Made by a program: the position numbers and the translations under genes
Notes under the pieces: generated by a model
The model's database searches: none
The model's input: the letters and a program-made list of their open reading frames with translations, nothing else
What the model was told of the DNA's origin: nothing
In this document: piece after piece, positions 12,428-23,249 of the stretch
How the letters are laid out: every line of letters begins with the position of its first letter
Numbering within the stretch: the first letter of the stretch is position 1
From: Gymnothorax reevesii
Taxonomy: Eukaryota; Chordata; Actinopteri; Anguilliformes; Muraenidae
NCBI GenBank assembly: GCA_029721435.1
Contig: CM056588.1
Span: forward strand, 42,286,930-42,350,929
Direction of reading: 5' to 3'
DNA length: 64,000 nt

Positions 12428-13975
12428 TGTGAAGTTTATTTATAAAGCACATTTAAAACAGCAAATGTTGAACCAAAGTGCTGTGCACTGATAATTAGCA
12501 AAGAACGAAATGGGGAAACGAAGACATCTATGAAATTAATAAATCTGTAAAACAAAATCACCACCACTAAAAAAAATGTACATATTGAAGCAAACAGAAG
12601 TAAGTAAATTAATAAACAAGGACGACATGAAATGCATGCAATTAAAAGCAACAGACAAAAGAACATAAAAGCGAAACAGGAAAACAGCACAGTAAAAAAA
12701 CTTGACATGACAAAAAACAAAAGATCAGGCAGATCAACCCTCTCATGCATGAATTATTGTTTTACGAATATGCAGCAGTGCCCAAAATTGCAGCATATAT
12801 AGAGAAAAAAACACATTTAAACAGCTGTACACTGTAGTGACCTCCATGCATGAAAGGGTTAAAAAGCAAGAGTGTACTAATAAGTTTTCAAAAGTAATTT
12901 AAAAATGGCAATAGAAGGTGAAGACCTGATTTCTGGAGGTAGTGTTTTCCGCAGTTTAGGAGCTGCAACTGAAAAGGCACGATCAACTTTGGTTTTTTAG
13001 ATCCGACTGAGGAACTGATAGAAGCAATTTATTGGAAGATCTTAGGGACCGTGTGGTGGAATAGGGTGAGATGAGGTCTGATATGAGCTCTGGAGCCAAA
13101 TCATGGAGAGCTTTAAAAACAAGTAATAAAACTTTAAAATCAACTCAAAATTTGACTGTTAGCCATTGGAGGGCTGCCAACACAGGTGAGATATCGTCCC
13201 TCTCTTTCAACCCAGTCAAGAGCCAAGCTGCAGCATTCTGAACCAACTAAGTCTGGAGTGGCAAGACTGTGAGACACCCAAGTACAGAGAATTGCAACGA
13301 TCCAAATGAGATGTGATAAAAGCATGGATAACAGTCTCCGGGTCTGCTTGGGAGAGTAGAGGTTTTAGTTTGGAAATACATCAAAGTTGAAAAAAGCAAC
13401 CACACTAATTGGGCTCTCAAAGCTGAGTGAAGAGTCAAAGAAGATACCGAGGTTTTTTATTAAAGAGTGCGTGTTGACAGAGAGTGGACCAAGTTTTTCT
13501 TTAATGATTTCAGTTGAACCAGGGAGGCCAAAAATAATAACTTCTGTTTTTCCCTCATTTAGTTGGAGAAAATTGTTGTTCATCCAATTTTTTACATAAA
13601 TTAACCTATGGCTGCAAGCAGGAGGTATGGTCAGATCTCAGAGAAAAGTACAGCTGAGTATCATCAGTATAACAGTGGGACGAAACCTTGTGTTTCTGAA
13701 AAACAGAGCCCAGTGGGAGCATATACAGGGAAAGCAAGAGGGAGCCTAAAATGGACCCTTGAGGAACACCACAGGTGATTGGAGCTGAGGATAAGGACAG
13801 ATTTTCTGTCTGTACAGAAAACGTCCAGTCCTTTTAGTATGATGCAAGCCAGTCATGGGCAGTACCCTGAATACCAACACCAAATTTAAGACGGTCCAAC
13901 AGAATGACACCTGGAGATAGTCAGCGCTTTGCTCTTAGAAGTAACCTGTTGAAGGGAGGTAGAGACTGAGTTATA
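12428..13975 (-). mobile_element. LINE (L2-type) fragment: reverse transcriptase C-terminal half and 3' tail
   Basis: Read on the minus strand, this is a 5'-truncated non-LTR retrotransposon. The RT fingers/palm motif [10 protein letters not shown] lies at about 13773-13744, and the catalytic YTDD at 13671-13660, followed by DTQLYF. The thumb region contains NFLQLNEGKTEVIIFG and LIKNLGIFFDSSLSFE (13583-13420). The C-terminal segment has FKALHDLAPELISDL and AFSVAAPKLRKTLPPE (about 13115-12925). The 3' tail resembles L2 elements (GCACTTTGGTTCAACATTTG, then CTTTATAAATAAAC) and ends near 12428. Several frameshifts and stops interrupt the coding sequence, so it is dead. The endonuclease domain is missing. 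L2 of the CR1/L2 clade is the best fit; another member of that clade is possible. Confidence 0.85.
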
Positions 13976-14384
13976 TTCCTTTTTTTGCCAGCAGGGGGCT
14001 GATTCATTCAATTGATTATTTTGCCCCGGGTAAACTGAGCTGATGTCTATTTATTTACTCATGTATCCACAAAAATCTGTCAGATTCTTTAGCTGCAGTG
14101 GATTCAGCCCCTTTGCTGAGATTTTGTAGCCATGAATAGGGCGTATAATTGAAAGCAAGGTTAAAGAAAAACTTGAGTTGCTGATTAGAGCATAATATTG
14201 TGCCTCTGCTTGAGTTTTATTTGTTCCTATGCTCTGATACAGCTGGGTTGTCCACATAGTGAGCTGAGTCCTGTTTGAACGATGGTGCTGAGCGAGCGTG
14301 CTGACTTTGGATTATATCCTGTACTACATGGGACTGACGCTTGCATGGCTGTTAGTGGAAGCTATGGTGGTCTTGTGTGTTTGT

Positions 14385-15115
14385 GTGTGAATATGTGTGT
14401 GTGCGTGCGTGTGCACATGCATGCTGTTGACTGCAGCCACCATTGGGCCAGATGTAAATGTTATTTCAGAGTTTTCAGGCTCTTATCGGAGCTGAATTTA
14501 CACAAAGAATTCCACTCTGCGATAACGTTGATCTCCCACGTACACATTTCTCCTCCAGTGGAAAGAATGTGAGGCCCAGCATGCAATGAGACACTTGGAA
14601 TTAAATATTATTTATTTGCACTTGAGTGCAAGTGTATGTGTGTGTATGACTGTGATTGCATGAGTGTGTTTATGTGGGATTGTGCTTTTTACGTATTTGT
14701 GCGTCTGCATGTGCATGTACATGTTTATGTGTGCATTTGTGTACGGTTGTGCGTTCATAGTGCACATGTATGTTCATGTATGTGGATGTACTTGCGCATG
14801 TTTTGATACATTCAAGTGTGTGCTTGTGTGTTGCATGTGTGTCAAAATGTACATGCTTATATGAGTCCATTTGTACGTGAGTGCATTGTATGCGTTTTGA
14901 TATGTTCATGGTAGTGTGTGTCCAAGTGTATGCGCTCTTGTGTGTATTTGTGTGTGTGTGTGTGTGTATGTTGCATACATGTCAGTTTGTATGTATATCT
15001 ATGTGTGTGTTTGTTTGTTGTATGAGTGTCGATATGTGCGTGCTTGCATGTATACGTATGTGTGTGTGTGTATGTTGAATGAGTGTTGATATGCGCAAGC
15101 TTCTGTGTGTACATG
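14385..15115 (+). repeat. Cryptic TG-rich simple-sequence region
   Basis: A long, impure tract of TGTG, TATG and CATG words with scattered interruptions, including (TG)n at about 14949-14967 and 15058-15071. Frames through it give only low-complexity peptides. Confidence 0.8.
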
Positions 15116-15247
15116 TGTGGTTCTGCATCAGCATGTGTGTTTGTGTTCTCTTTTGGGCTGGATGTTGAGGGTAGATGGGCAGTCTGCTCTTTCTGGTAGG
15201 GGAAACAGTGTTATCTGCGCACGAGAGGGGTCAGAGCAACTAATCGT

Positions 15248-15425
15248 GCTTTTCCACTACGCAATATCGGTTCCTCTCTACTCTACTCTACTTTTTTGCT
15301 TTTCCATTAGGAAAAAGTACCTAATACTTGGTACCTGGTACCACCTTTTCTGGTATCTGCTCTCCTGGGGTTAAAAAAAAAGCCGATCAGGTATTAGTTG
15401 GTACTAAAATGTGACGTGACTACAT
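15248..15425. repeat. Probable MITE-type repeat
   Basis: The segment contains CTTTTCCACTACG and CTTTTCCATTAGGAAAAAGT, followed by GGTACCTGGTACCACC and TGGTACTAAAATGTGACGTG. This word pattern belongs to a nonautonomous repeat common in fish. I cannot define its termini or target duplication here, so the call is by general resemblance. Confidence 0.4.
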
Positions 15426-15429
15426 CGCA

Positions 15430-17410
15430 GCCCACTGATTGGTCAGAGAGAATAGTAACTGCGAAATTCAATTCTGTAGTCTGGGGCATCTCATTTGAGT
15501 TAGATTGACAAGTCTCAAGATTAGCGTAGTTATTATGATCATCAACTTATATTGTTTAAGGCAACTTGTTCAATATACTGTGCATTGCTTTACCTTTCGA
15601 ACACGGTTTTGCTTGTTCACCACAGCTGCTACATTCATGAAATGCGTTTCTCTTTGTCTGTGACCCCGTTTGTGGCAAAATTAAGTGATGGTGTTGTGTC
15701 CAGTTCTGTACCCCTAACTAATTCCCCTTGGGAAAGTTATGTGATGCTACCCCTGTTTTAAGAAAATGGCAAAGAAAAATAACTTCACGGGTGTTGACGA
15801 ATCACAGATGAGATGAGATGACGCATCATAAAGCAATGAATTCCTCACTGCCATCTCCTGCGATTTGCAGCGAGGAACTCTGCTCTGCAATGATCACTGA
15901 ATTATCCCTTGCTTTAACAATCCATTTGTTTGCCGTCAAATTCAGGAGGAAATGTACATTTGCTCTCCTTGCCTTTTACGGATATCATTGCTTTGCGTTG
16001 TTAGGTGGTACACAATTTAATATGCAACTGAATCGGACGCAACAATGTCAAACAGACAGTACAATTCAACACTCGCCGGACTTAAGTGGTAATGTGGTAA
16101 CTGAAGCTCAGTTATCAAATACCTCTGAAAAGGTTTACTAACTCTTGAAAAACTTCAGTGATATTGGCAACTCTTGACCAGTACTCAGGAGTACAAAACA
16201 AAAAAAACTGAAAAAAACAAAACAAAAATAAAATAACATAATAAAGAAAAATAAACAAACAAGAAAGGGGACATTTTTCATCTTGTTGGTGGTTACAAGG
16301 TTGTAACAATGGTGTTCTCTGTTGTGTTAGGATTCGCAGGGATATTTATGACCCTCTGCTTGACTGTCATGGCCCTAAAAGGGTCATCTTTGGAATGCTG
16401 ATTGCGGTATGGGCCAGAGATCGAACAGACTAAATTCCTTTTGTTAAGGTGGGACAGGACCCTTCACCAGAGAATTCACAAGTCATTACCAATCAATTAT
16501 TCTGTCCTACTCACAGGTTCAGTCAAAACCTCCAAAACTAAACTCTAATTGCCCTACAGAAGGATCAGGTACGACTCTGGCTAACCCTGTAAAATGTATG
16601 TTTTTAGAAAGTTTTTTTTTTTTACTTAATTTAAAGCCAGTGTGTTGGTATAAGCAGGACCCCAGGCTTCAATCAAATACACTATTGTGTAAAACTTAAG
16701 CTTCAGAAACGCTGTTTCAGAAGCTGTTTCTTTACCGTGATCAAAACCACAGAAAGGGGAAATGCTCCTTACCTGCGGTCATTCGTTTCCCACCGACACT
16801 TCTGACTGTCCATCTACAGGGCTGCAAGTCGAGAAAGATTGTTTTGTAAAGAATGTGTGACTTATTTTTCTTTTGCCAACTGCACTGTTGCTACACAAAG
16901 AGTTATTTGAAATGAAAAGTATTGACTGTCAGTATAAGGGCTATGGCTGAAAATATGGGCTAATTTGACTTAAAATTAGCAAACTCAATATTCCATTGGT
17001 ATACGAAGGTTATTTTCACCCGTTTGCTTTGAATTACAGCTTTAAAGAAAAACCTTTTTACTAAAAATGTGACAACACAGTAAGCTGCTCTTAGAAGTCA
17101 AGTCATACAAAATAAATATATGGTTCTGCTCTTGGTGCTCTTCTTTGGAATTAAGCATTTATTGTGCTAAACTTGATTTATTGTAAAAGATAAAATAAAT
17201 AAATAAGATGTCCACAGTTGCTGGTCCAAAACTCTTGTAATTAACAGATTCAGGGCCCAGTCGATTTTGAGAGAAAATCTATTGTTTCAAACTGTCAGAG
17301 TTTTATTATTTTTTGGGAAAGCTGAAACACTGGAGGCACTTAATGCACAATGCTCCTCAGAATAAGGGAACAACCCTGTTCGCTACTGCACCACCCTTCC
17401 TGGCGTCCCT
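15430..17410 (+). other. Intronic sequence without recognised content
   Basis: AT-rich intron 1 sequence. The longest open frame (15818-16141, 107 codons) shows no family signature. An A-rich stretch lies at 16199-16260. I see no gene, RNA or clear mobile element. Confidence 0.5.
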
Positions 17411-17414
17411 ACAG

Positions 17415-17448
<34 letters not shown>

Positions 17449-17490
17449 GGAGACTCACATCCTCTTGCACACACACATACACACACACAA
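17415..17490 (+). repeat. (CA)n microsatellite
   Basis: Pure CA repeats occupy about 17415-17444, with a second, shorter block at 17469-17488 after GCACGGAGACTCAC. Confidence 0.92.
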
Positions 17491-18205
17491 GCTCTCACTC
17501 ACGCAGTATGTTTAGCAGTGTTAATATCAGAAGAAATCCTCAGTCATTGATGCATAGCAGGTAAAAAGGATGCCATAAAGTTATAAGGCCAATTTATGCA
17601 GGAAAGGAGAGACCCAGTTTCCATCTACTGGCATCAGAAGAGGGCTGTGATAAGGTTATGTCACAGAAGCGGGGGAGGGGGACAGTGTAATGTGGGGTGG
17701 GGGTGTTGCGGCCCTGGTTCACTGCTTTTCCACACCATGTGATGCGGAGAATGCAGCCCTGTGCTTGAGAGAGATGAGACCCTCTCCCATAATCTTTGCC
17801 TCACGCCCGTGGGTCATCAGCACGACTCCGCAAGAGAAGGGACGCCCTCCACTGTCAGGCCTGTCACAATCAGACCCATTTCAGGCCTCTTGGAAATCTG
17901 GAAGTTCTACTGGCGGGCTAGAAAGGTGCCTGATTGCCAGACTGTGTGTCCTAGTGCTGTGCCAAATGCCAGTCTTTGACTCTTTGAATAGTTTGCTGTG
18001 TGGAATATTTTTACTTTGTTCATAGCGTGACAGAACTCAAATTCACTCTTTTCTTGGATGTTCCTACGGTAGTTTTTACATTAGTTTTTTAGTGCGCTTG
18101 ATCAACAACATTGTGCTTAGGCTTGTTTTCTTAAACTTGGCATCTCCAATCCCACTTGAATCTCGAGCCCAATTAGAGAACTAGAGTTGCGCTCAAGAGA
18201 GCGCG

Positions 18206-18519
18206 ATTACCTCCACCAATGTACTCATTGTTATTTTTGCCAGTATTAGCTAGCAACCCCTGTGTTTATGCAGTCCTATTCACGCAAATATCTTTTTAAT
18301 GTGATTTTGACCTTTTGCATGCCCTTGGCCTTGACGTTTGACCTTGATCTCCCAAAATCGAATCACCTCTTCCTTGAATAATAATCATTCCACCAAATTT
18401 GAAAAAAATCCATCCATAACTTTTTGCATAATCCTGCTTTTAAACAAACCAACAAACCAACCAACAGACAAACGGTAATGATCACATAACCTCCTCCAAC
18501 TTTGTTGGGTGGAGGTTAC
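18206..18519. mobile_element. MITE with ATTACCTCCACC terminal inverted repeats
   Basis: The left end ATTACCTCCACCAA (18206-18219) is inverted at the right end as TTGGGTGGAGGTTAC (18505-18519). The interior carries CCAAAATCGAATCA, CCACCAAATTTG and CATAACTTTTTGCATAATCC, phrases found in a widespread fish repeat whose ends read 'cctcc..ggagg'. About 314 bp, no coding capacity, a nonautonomous DNA transposon. Confidence 0.7.
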
Positions 18520-18779
18520 TATGTACACAGGCTTGCACGTATACGACCCCATGTTGCCATCACAGGAGTGCGAAGACCGTTTGCTCAAGCCTGTCAGCCA
18601 CTGCTTCTTTAGACTCATAGCTCAAAATTTTGCAAGTTCAGAAGGAGGATACCTGAACATGAGCAAGCTTAGAATCTTACTGATGAGCACCTGGCTGGCC
18701 AACAGGAGGCGCCGGAGCAACGAACAAGGCTATGATTCTAATCTCCCAACATGGCAGTGCCTTCCCAATTTATTTTGCT

Positions 18780-18917
18780 GCAGCGTGAAGCCAATAGTGC
18801 GCTGCTTTGAAAAGGCCACCGACCACTGCCAGATGGTGCGACCGAGGATCGAACTCGCATCGCAGTGGTCACTACAGTTCCGCGATACGGCGCCTTAACC
18901 GAATGAGCCAACCCAGT
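18780..18917 (-). mobile_element. tRNA-derived SINE head, minus strand
   Basis: On the minus strand a Pol III A box (TGGCTCATTCGG, 18910-18899) is followed 43 bp later by a B box (GAGTTCGATCC, 18856-18846), the spacing of a tRNA gene with a variable arm. The 5' and 3' ends do not form a proper acceptor stem, and extra sequence (GGCAGTGGTCGGTGGCC) follows, so a SINE is more likely than a functional tRNA gene. The 3' limit is uncertain. Confidence 0.6.
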
Positions 18918-20015
18918 TAGGTACATTCAATTTAGCAGCTGAAAACAAAATCTTAAATCATGGCTCTTGAGGTCCAGTCAAGCCGACTTCTCATTTATTT
19001 AGCTGTGAGGAGAGAACATTGGGGCCAAATTTTAATTTGTGCGCCAGGTTGCAAGGACCCTGCTGTAAAATGTTCACCTCCCACGCCCTTTAAATGAGCT
19101 TTTATCATGTCTACCTTTGTCATTTGACCTACCACTCAGACTGTGCTGTGCATTAGCTGCTGCCCGTGAGATTAAAAAAAAGATTAACCTGCTGAAATTA
19201 GCATGGAATTTACCTTAGCCACGTGCACTAACCCGTTCGCTCTGTTCTGTGCCAGCTCCTGTACTGCCCAATGACATCACCGCTGCGGTCACCATGCCCT
19301 GCCTCCCCCTGCCCTTGTTAGCATTCTCAGTGTTTTCTCAGAATGTTCAGCTGAATCACTACATGATACCTGGCCATTTGCCTCTGAAAATGCACATCTA
19401 TCTAGCCCTTCCATGAGTAATCAGCAAAGCTCTCCTGGTCTGTATCTGTAGAATTGTCTCAATTTTTTTATCTTTTATATTTTATGTTAAGAAAACCATT
19501 TTTTTGAGCTAAGTATCTCTTTGTGTGCAGATTTCACAGGGGTTTGGAAAAAGAGTTGTCTACACCTGTCTTTTGTCTTATTTGTGTTGACCAGTATAAA
19601 TGGTGATATAGACGAAGTGGCCACAACTGCCAATGTCAGATTTTATGAAACTGTCTTTGTTAAATTGGCAACATGATTTATTTTAGGCTAGCTTTTACTT
19701 GTGTCTCCATTATGACAGCTTTGATCCAGCTGCAGTTTCAAGGTCAGGAAATACTTTCCCAGGAATGTTGTTGATACATCAAAATCTTTTTTAACCTTGA
19801 GTTCTGGTCAGTTTTGGAACAATATCTTCAACTTTTGATCATTAGTTCTCTTAACCGATGAACACTGTTCTCATTGGTAGTTACCATTTAGATTATAAAA
19901 ACAAACATAATTCAGTTAAATTTATAAGTCAGTTTTCTTTCTGAAATAATAATGACTTTACTCAGTCGTTCAAATATCAGCACCAGTATGTGAATTGAAA
20001 TAATTTAGGAAATAT

Positions 20016-20365
20016 AGTGCCGTGAATTAGTGCTCCCTTCTCAATTTCACGTTTTGCTTTCCTTTTGGTCAGATTTCAATGTTTTACGCTATCTGACTCA
20101 TTTTAATAGCAAAGATGAAAACAACACGAGCAAACAAAAAATTCTCCTTTTAAAATCTCATTTCATTTTTTGAAAATAGAGAGTTATTGAAAACCTACAT
20201 CACCCATGTGGAAAAATGATTGCCCTCCAAGACCAAAGCAGCGGTTGTGCCAACTGCAAATGTTTTCAATAACTGGCAATGTCTCTTAGGAATTTGGCCC
20301 TCTTTGCAGAATTGTGTTAATTCAGCCACATTGAAGGGTTTTCAAGAAGGAACTATGTGTTTATG
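20016..20365 (-). mobile_element. Degenerate Tc1-like fragment, same family as the 27-28.5 kb copy
   Basis: The block at 20235-20350 (GTTGTGCCAACTGCAA, AATAACTGGCAATG, GCAGAATTGTGTTAATTCAG, CCACATTGAAGGGTTTTCAA) matches 27170-27310 of the larger element, same orientation, with substitutions throughout. The left end AGTGCCGTGAATTAGTGCTC (about 20016) is a decayed version of that element's terminal repeat. The transposase part is mostly lost. Confidence 0.7.
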
Positions 20366-20821
20366 GTCAAGCCTTGGTTGTCACTGGGGCAGTACACTCA
20401 AAAGTACTACTGTTGTTTCTTAGAAGTGGGTTCGTATTTGTTTTGGAACATAAAAGTACCTTTTAGACCCTAAAAAGGTTCACACATGTACCTTGAGGTC
20501 CTATAATTAGCACCAAAGGGTACATAATACCTTGGGGAACAGAAATGGACTCCTGCTGTACCCCTATTTCTGAGAGTATAGGAATAAAGGGAGGAGGAGG
20601 AGGCAGACCTTCTCGGGGGAGGATCTCCTCCTTTTGCAGGCTCTAGGTCTGGATTCATGCAAATAAACATGATCAGATTATCACCTTATATCACATGACC
20701 CCATCGAGTAATGTGAACTTGTTTGTTCTCATAAACTCCACTTTCCAGGAGAAGTTTTAGATTTTGAGCTCAAGTATATATGTTTTCAAATGTGGAACTT
20801 GGAGCTAATCAAGGAACAGAC

Positions 20822-20904
20822 TGGAGCACTCAAATCGCTTGCATCAATTTATTGAGATGTTGAGACTAACGTTTCGACTAACAGCGTCTTCCTCAGAGTC
20901 AAAC
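20822..20904 (-). mobile_element. Retroelement tail fragment with hammerhead-like motif
   Basis: On the minus strand the sequence reads CTGAGGA (20896-20890), a GAC..GTC mini-stem, GAAAC (20875-20871), GTTAGTC, then CAATAAATTGATGCAAG and GAGTGCTCCAG. The order CUGANGA, stem, GAAAC and GUC is that of a type I hammerhead ribozyme, known from Penelope-like retroelements. One extra A before the stem and a poor stem I suggest decay or coincidence. Only about 80 bp is recognisable. Confidence 0.4.
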
Positions 20905-21965
20905 TATTTATTTTGGAACTTGGTGCTATTAATTGTCTTCACTAATTGTGTGTTGAAACAAGGCTTGTCTCCAAATTAAGCTAACTTGCATTAAGTTTAC
21001 TCACATTTTTAAGGCAGCCAGCAAACTTTACCTTTTCTAAGTTTAAGCGGCTTGGAATTTATTACAGTGGGGAAGTCGAGGATAATTTTCTGACACATTT
21101 TCCATGTTTCCCTTTCTGGACGCTTCTGGACTGCATTACCACGTTCTCCTGTCCTACAGGCTCAATAGTATGGCACCAGTCCTATCTCCAGTTCGCTCAA
21201 AATTGTTTGTTCAATGATATTATGATGTTTTCGCAATAATTTTATTCAGCTCCCGGCAGATAATATTTTATAAGGGCAAAAGCGGGGGAGGTGTGGAGGG
21301 AGTGTGCAAATGTCATTGCAGCTTATGGAAAGACAGGCTTTCAACTGTTATCTACAGTATTAACTCCCAGTGTTGGGCTTCTGTTTCACTTTTGTTATGA
21401 TTGACCTTTAAAATGTCTCAACCAGCAAACAGGACAATGGTTCAAATAATGCAGTATTTCACTCGCTTGTGAAATACGAAAGTCTCTGAAAATACATTCC
21501 ACTCTTTTTACAACAGTTAATTTCTCATGCAGGGAATGGGTCAGTTACTTATCTTTTTTGAAAAAGACGTAGACTGGTGATTCAATCATCTGCAATTTAT
21601 AGAGCAAAAATTTTCTTTTATTATTTGCATAATATTTGACCCAGATTTGCTCAACAGTGAGTCCACCAAACTGTGGTGGAGCACAGTATGATTAGATATG
21701 AAACGGTCTGCTGTTCACTCAGTCAGTCTCTGACCTCATATCAATTTCTTTAAACACATGCTCTCTTGAATACAGAGCAGAAAACATAAATTGTCACTCG
21801 CTGACAAATACCTGTTGATGTTTCACTGGTAGCTGAATTCATTGTTTTCATTGACTATTGATCCTGCTGTATAAAACGCGTGCTAACCCTTTAAAAATCA
21901 CCATCAAAATATATTTTATTGCTTTGTGTTCTGCTGTTGATGTGATTTTGAAAAGTCATAATTTA

Positions 21966-23084
21966 CACTGCTGTGCAAACGTCTCAGGCGCATTTAAAGC
22001 AATTTCATTGGCCAAATATGCGCATAAAATAATCAAATCAAAAGTTTCTAATAACTGAAAAATGTACTAATCAAAGCTGTAAACTGTTAAAAATAAATCA
22101 AACCAATATTTAGTGTGACCACGCTTTGCCTAAAAATTTAGGACGCTGTCCTATTATCCTATAGTTTCCCAAGATGATTAGATTTATGCTTGCTCCAAGC
22201 AGAGGGGAAAAATGAATGTTGAATATTTAGCGGATAATTATTCGGACAATACCTCAAGCAAACTAGTTATGCGTTTATATTGTCTCGCTATTCAAGAACA
22301 TGCATATGTCCCATGCACTCAGTTTGACGCACTCGGAATGCTAGGCTGTAGCTCAGGCTAGGTTTCTGCGATTAAGGTGGTTTAGAGTTTGTTAGAATCA
22401 TCAGGACTCATACAATCAAATTCCTACCGGCATAGTCTTACTGGCAGTGTCACAAGCCGATGGCAGACAGGAAAATGCATTGCAAGGAAGCTAATTGCTA
22501 TTGGAGCTGAGTTCTTTGAAGCAACGCCCTGGGAAAGAACATGCTAGGATTCCGGCAGATCTAGTTTCGTTATAACACGAACACATTGGGCTAACAATAG
22601 AAAGCGCAGATTTACCCTTGAGCAGTTTTTTTATTGCAAAATATCAAAGGTAAGACTTTTTTTCTGCTCATCTCTGTAGACTGTAAAATGTATGCCTGCT
22701 GTTCTTTGAATGTGGTGTCAGTTTAGAATGTCAGGGCTCATATCGTTGCATTCTGTGGACTTCGCTGTTTTATTTGAGGTAACGTTTTTGTGCATAGCAC
22801 GAATTCAGCAGAAATTCTGGTGATTCAGCGCGATATGATTTTATCCTATGTTTTGCTGCATGCTTATTTACTTGCTTGGTGATTGAATTGTGTTCGGTTG
22901 AGGTTAAAATGGTTTACAGGAGCTTATGGCCGAGTTTCTTCGCGAAATGTGGATATGCGCTTGACAGTGTGCGATTTGGAAACATTCTGTATTTATTATG
23001 CGTAATAACCGGCCCCCGGTATCGGGCCATAGGTCTTAAGGGGTTAAATGCAGGGTGCCTCCGACTTTAGCACGGTACTGTATA
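21966..23084. mobile_element. Tc1-like relic with inverted ends
   Basis: The left end ACTGCTGTGCAAACGTCTCA (about 21968) is approximately repeated in inverted form at the right end GACTTTAGCACGGTACTGT (about 23062-23080). The first 240 bp is the inverted counterpart of the fragment at 6835-7062. The interior (22220-23050) shows no transposase I can recognise and may include unrelated inserted sequence, so the full-length reading is tentative while the left fragment is firm. Confidence 0.45.
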
Positions 23085-23114
23085 AATAGAATGTAGATTT
23101 TTTTTAAAATTTGT

Positions 23115-23245
23115 ATTTGTATTGTTGTTGTTATTATTAGTTGTAGTAGTAAAAGTGGCAGCAATAGTTGTAGTTGCTGTTGCAGTAGTGTCAAGAGTAG
23201 TCATAGCAGCAGTCACAGTTGTTGTGGCCATGGTAGCAGTAGCAG
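23115..23245 (+). repeat. Imperfect trinucleotide tract (GTT/GTA/GCA)
   Basis: A run of three-base words (TTG, TTA, TAG, CAG) including GTTGTTGTTATTATTAG and AGTAGTCATAGCAGCAGT. It reads as a decayed GTT/AGC-type microsatellite. Confidence 0.7.
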
Positions 23246-23249
23246 AGCG

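Noticed and set aside
18509..18898. 129-codon plus-strand frame
   Set aside because: It runs antisense through the SINE head and has no family signature.
18836..18917. Functional tRNA gene on the minus strand
   Set aside because: A and B boxes are present but the acceptor stem does not pair and a SINE-like body follows.
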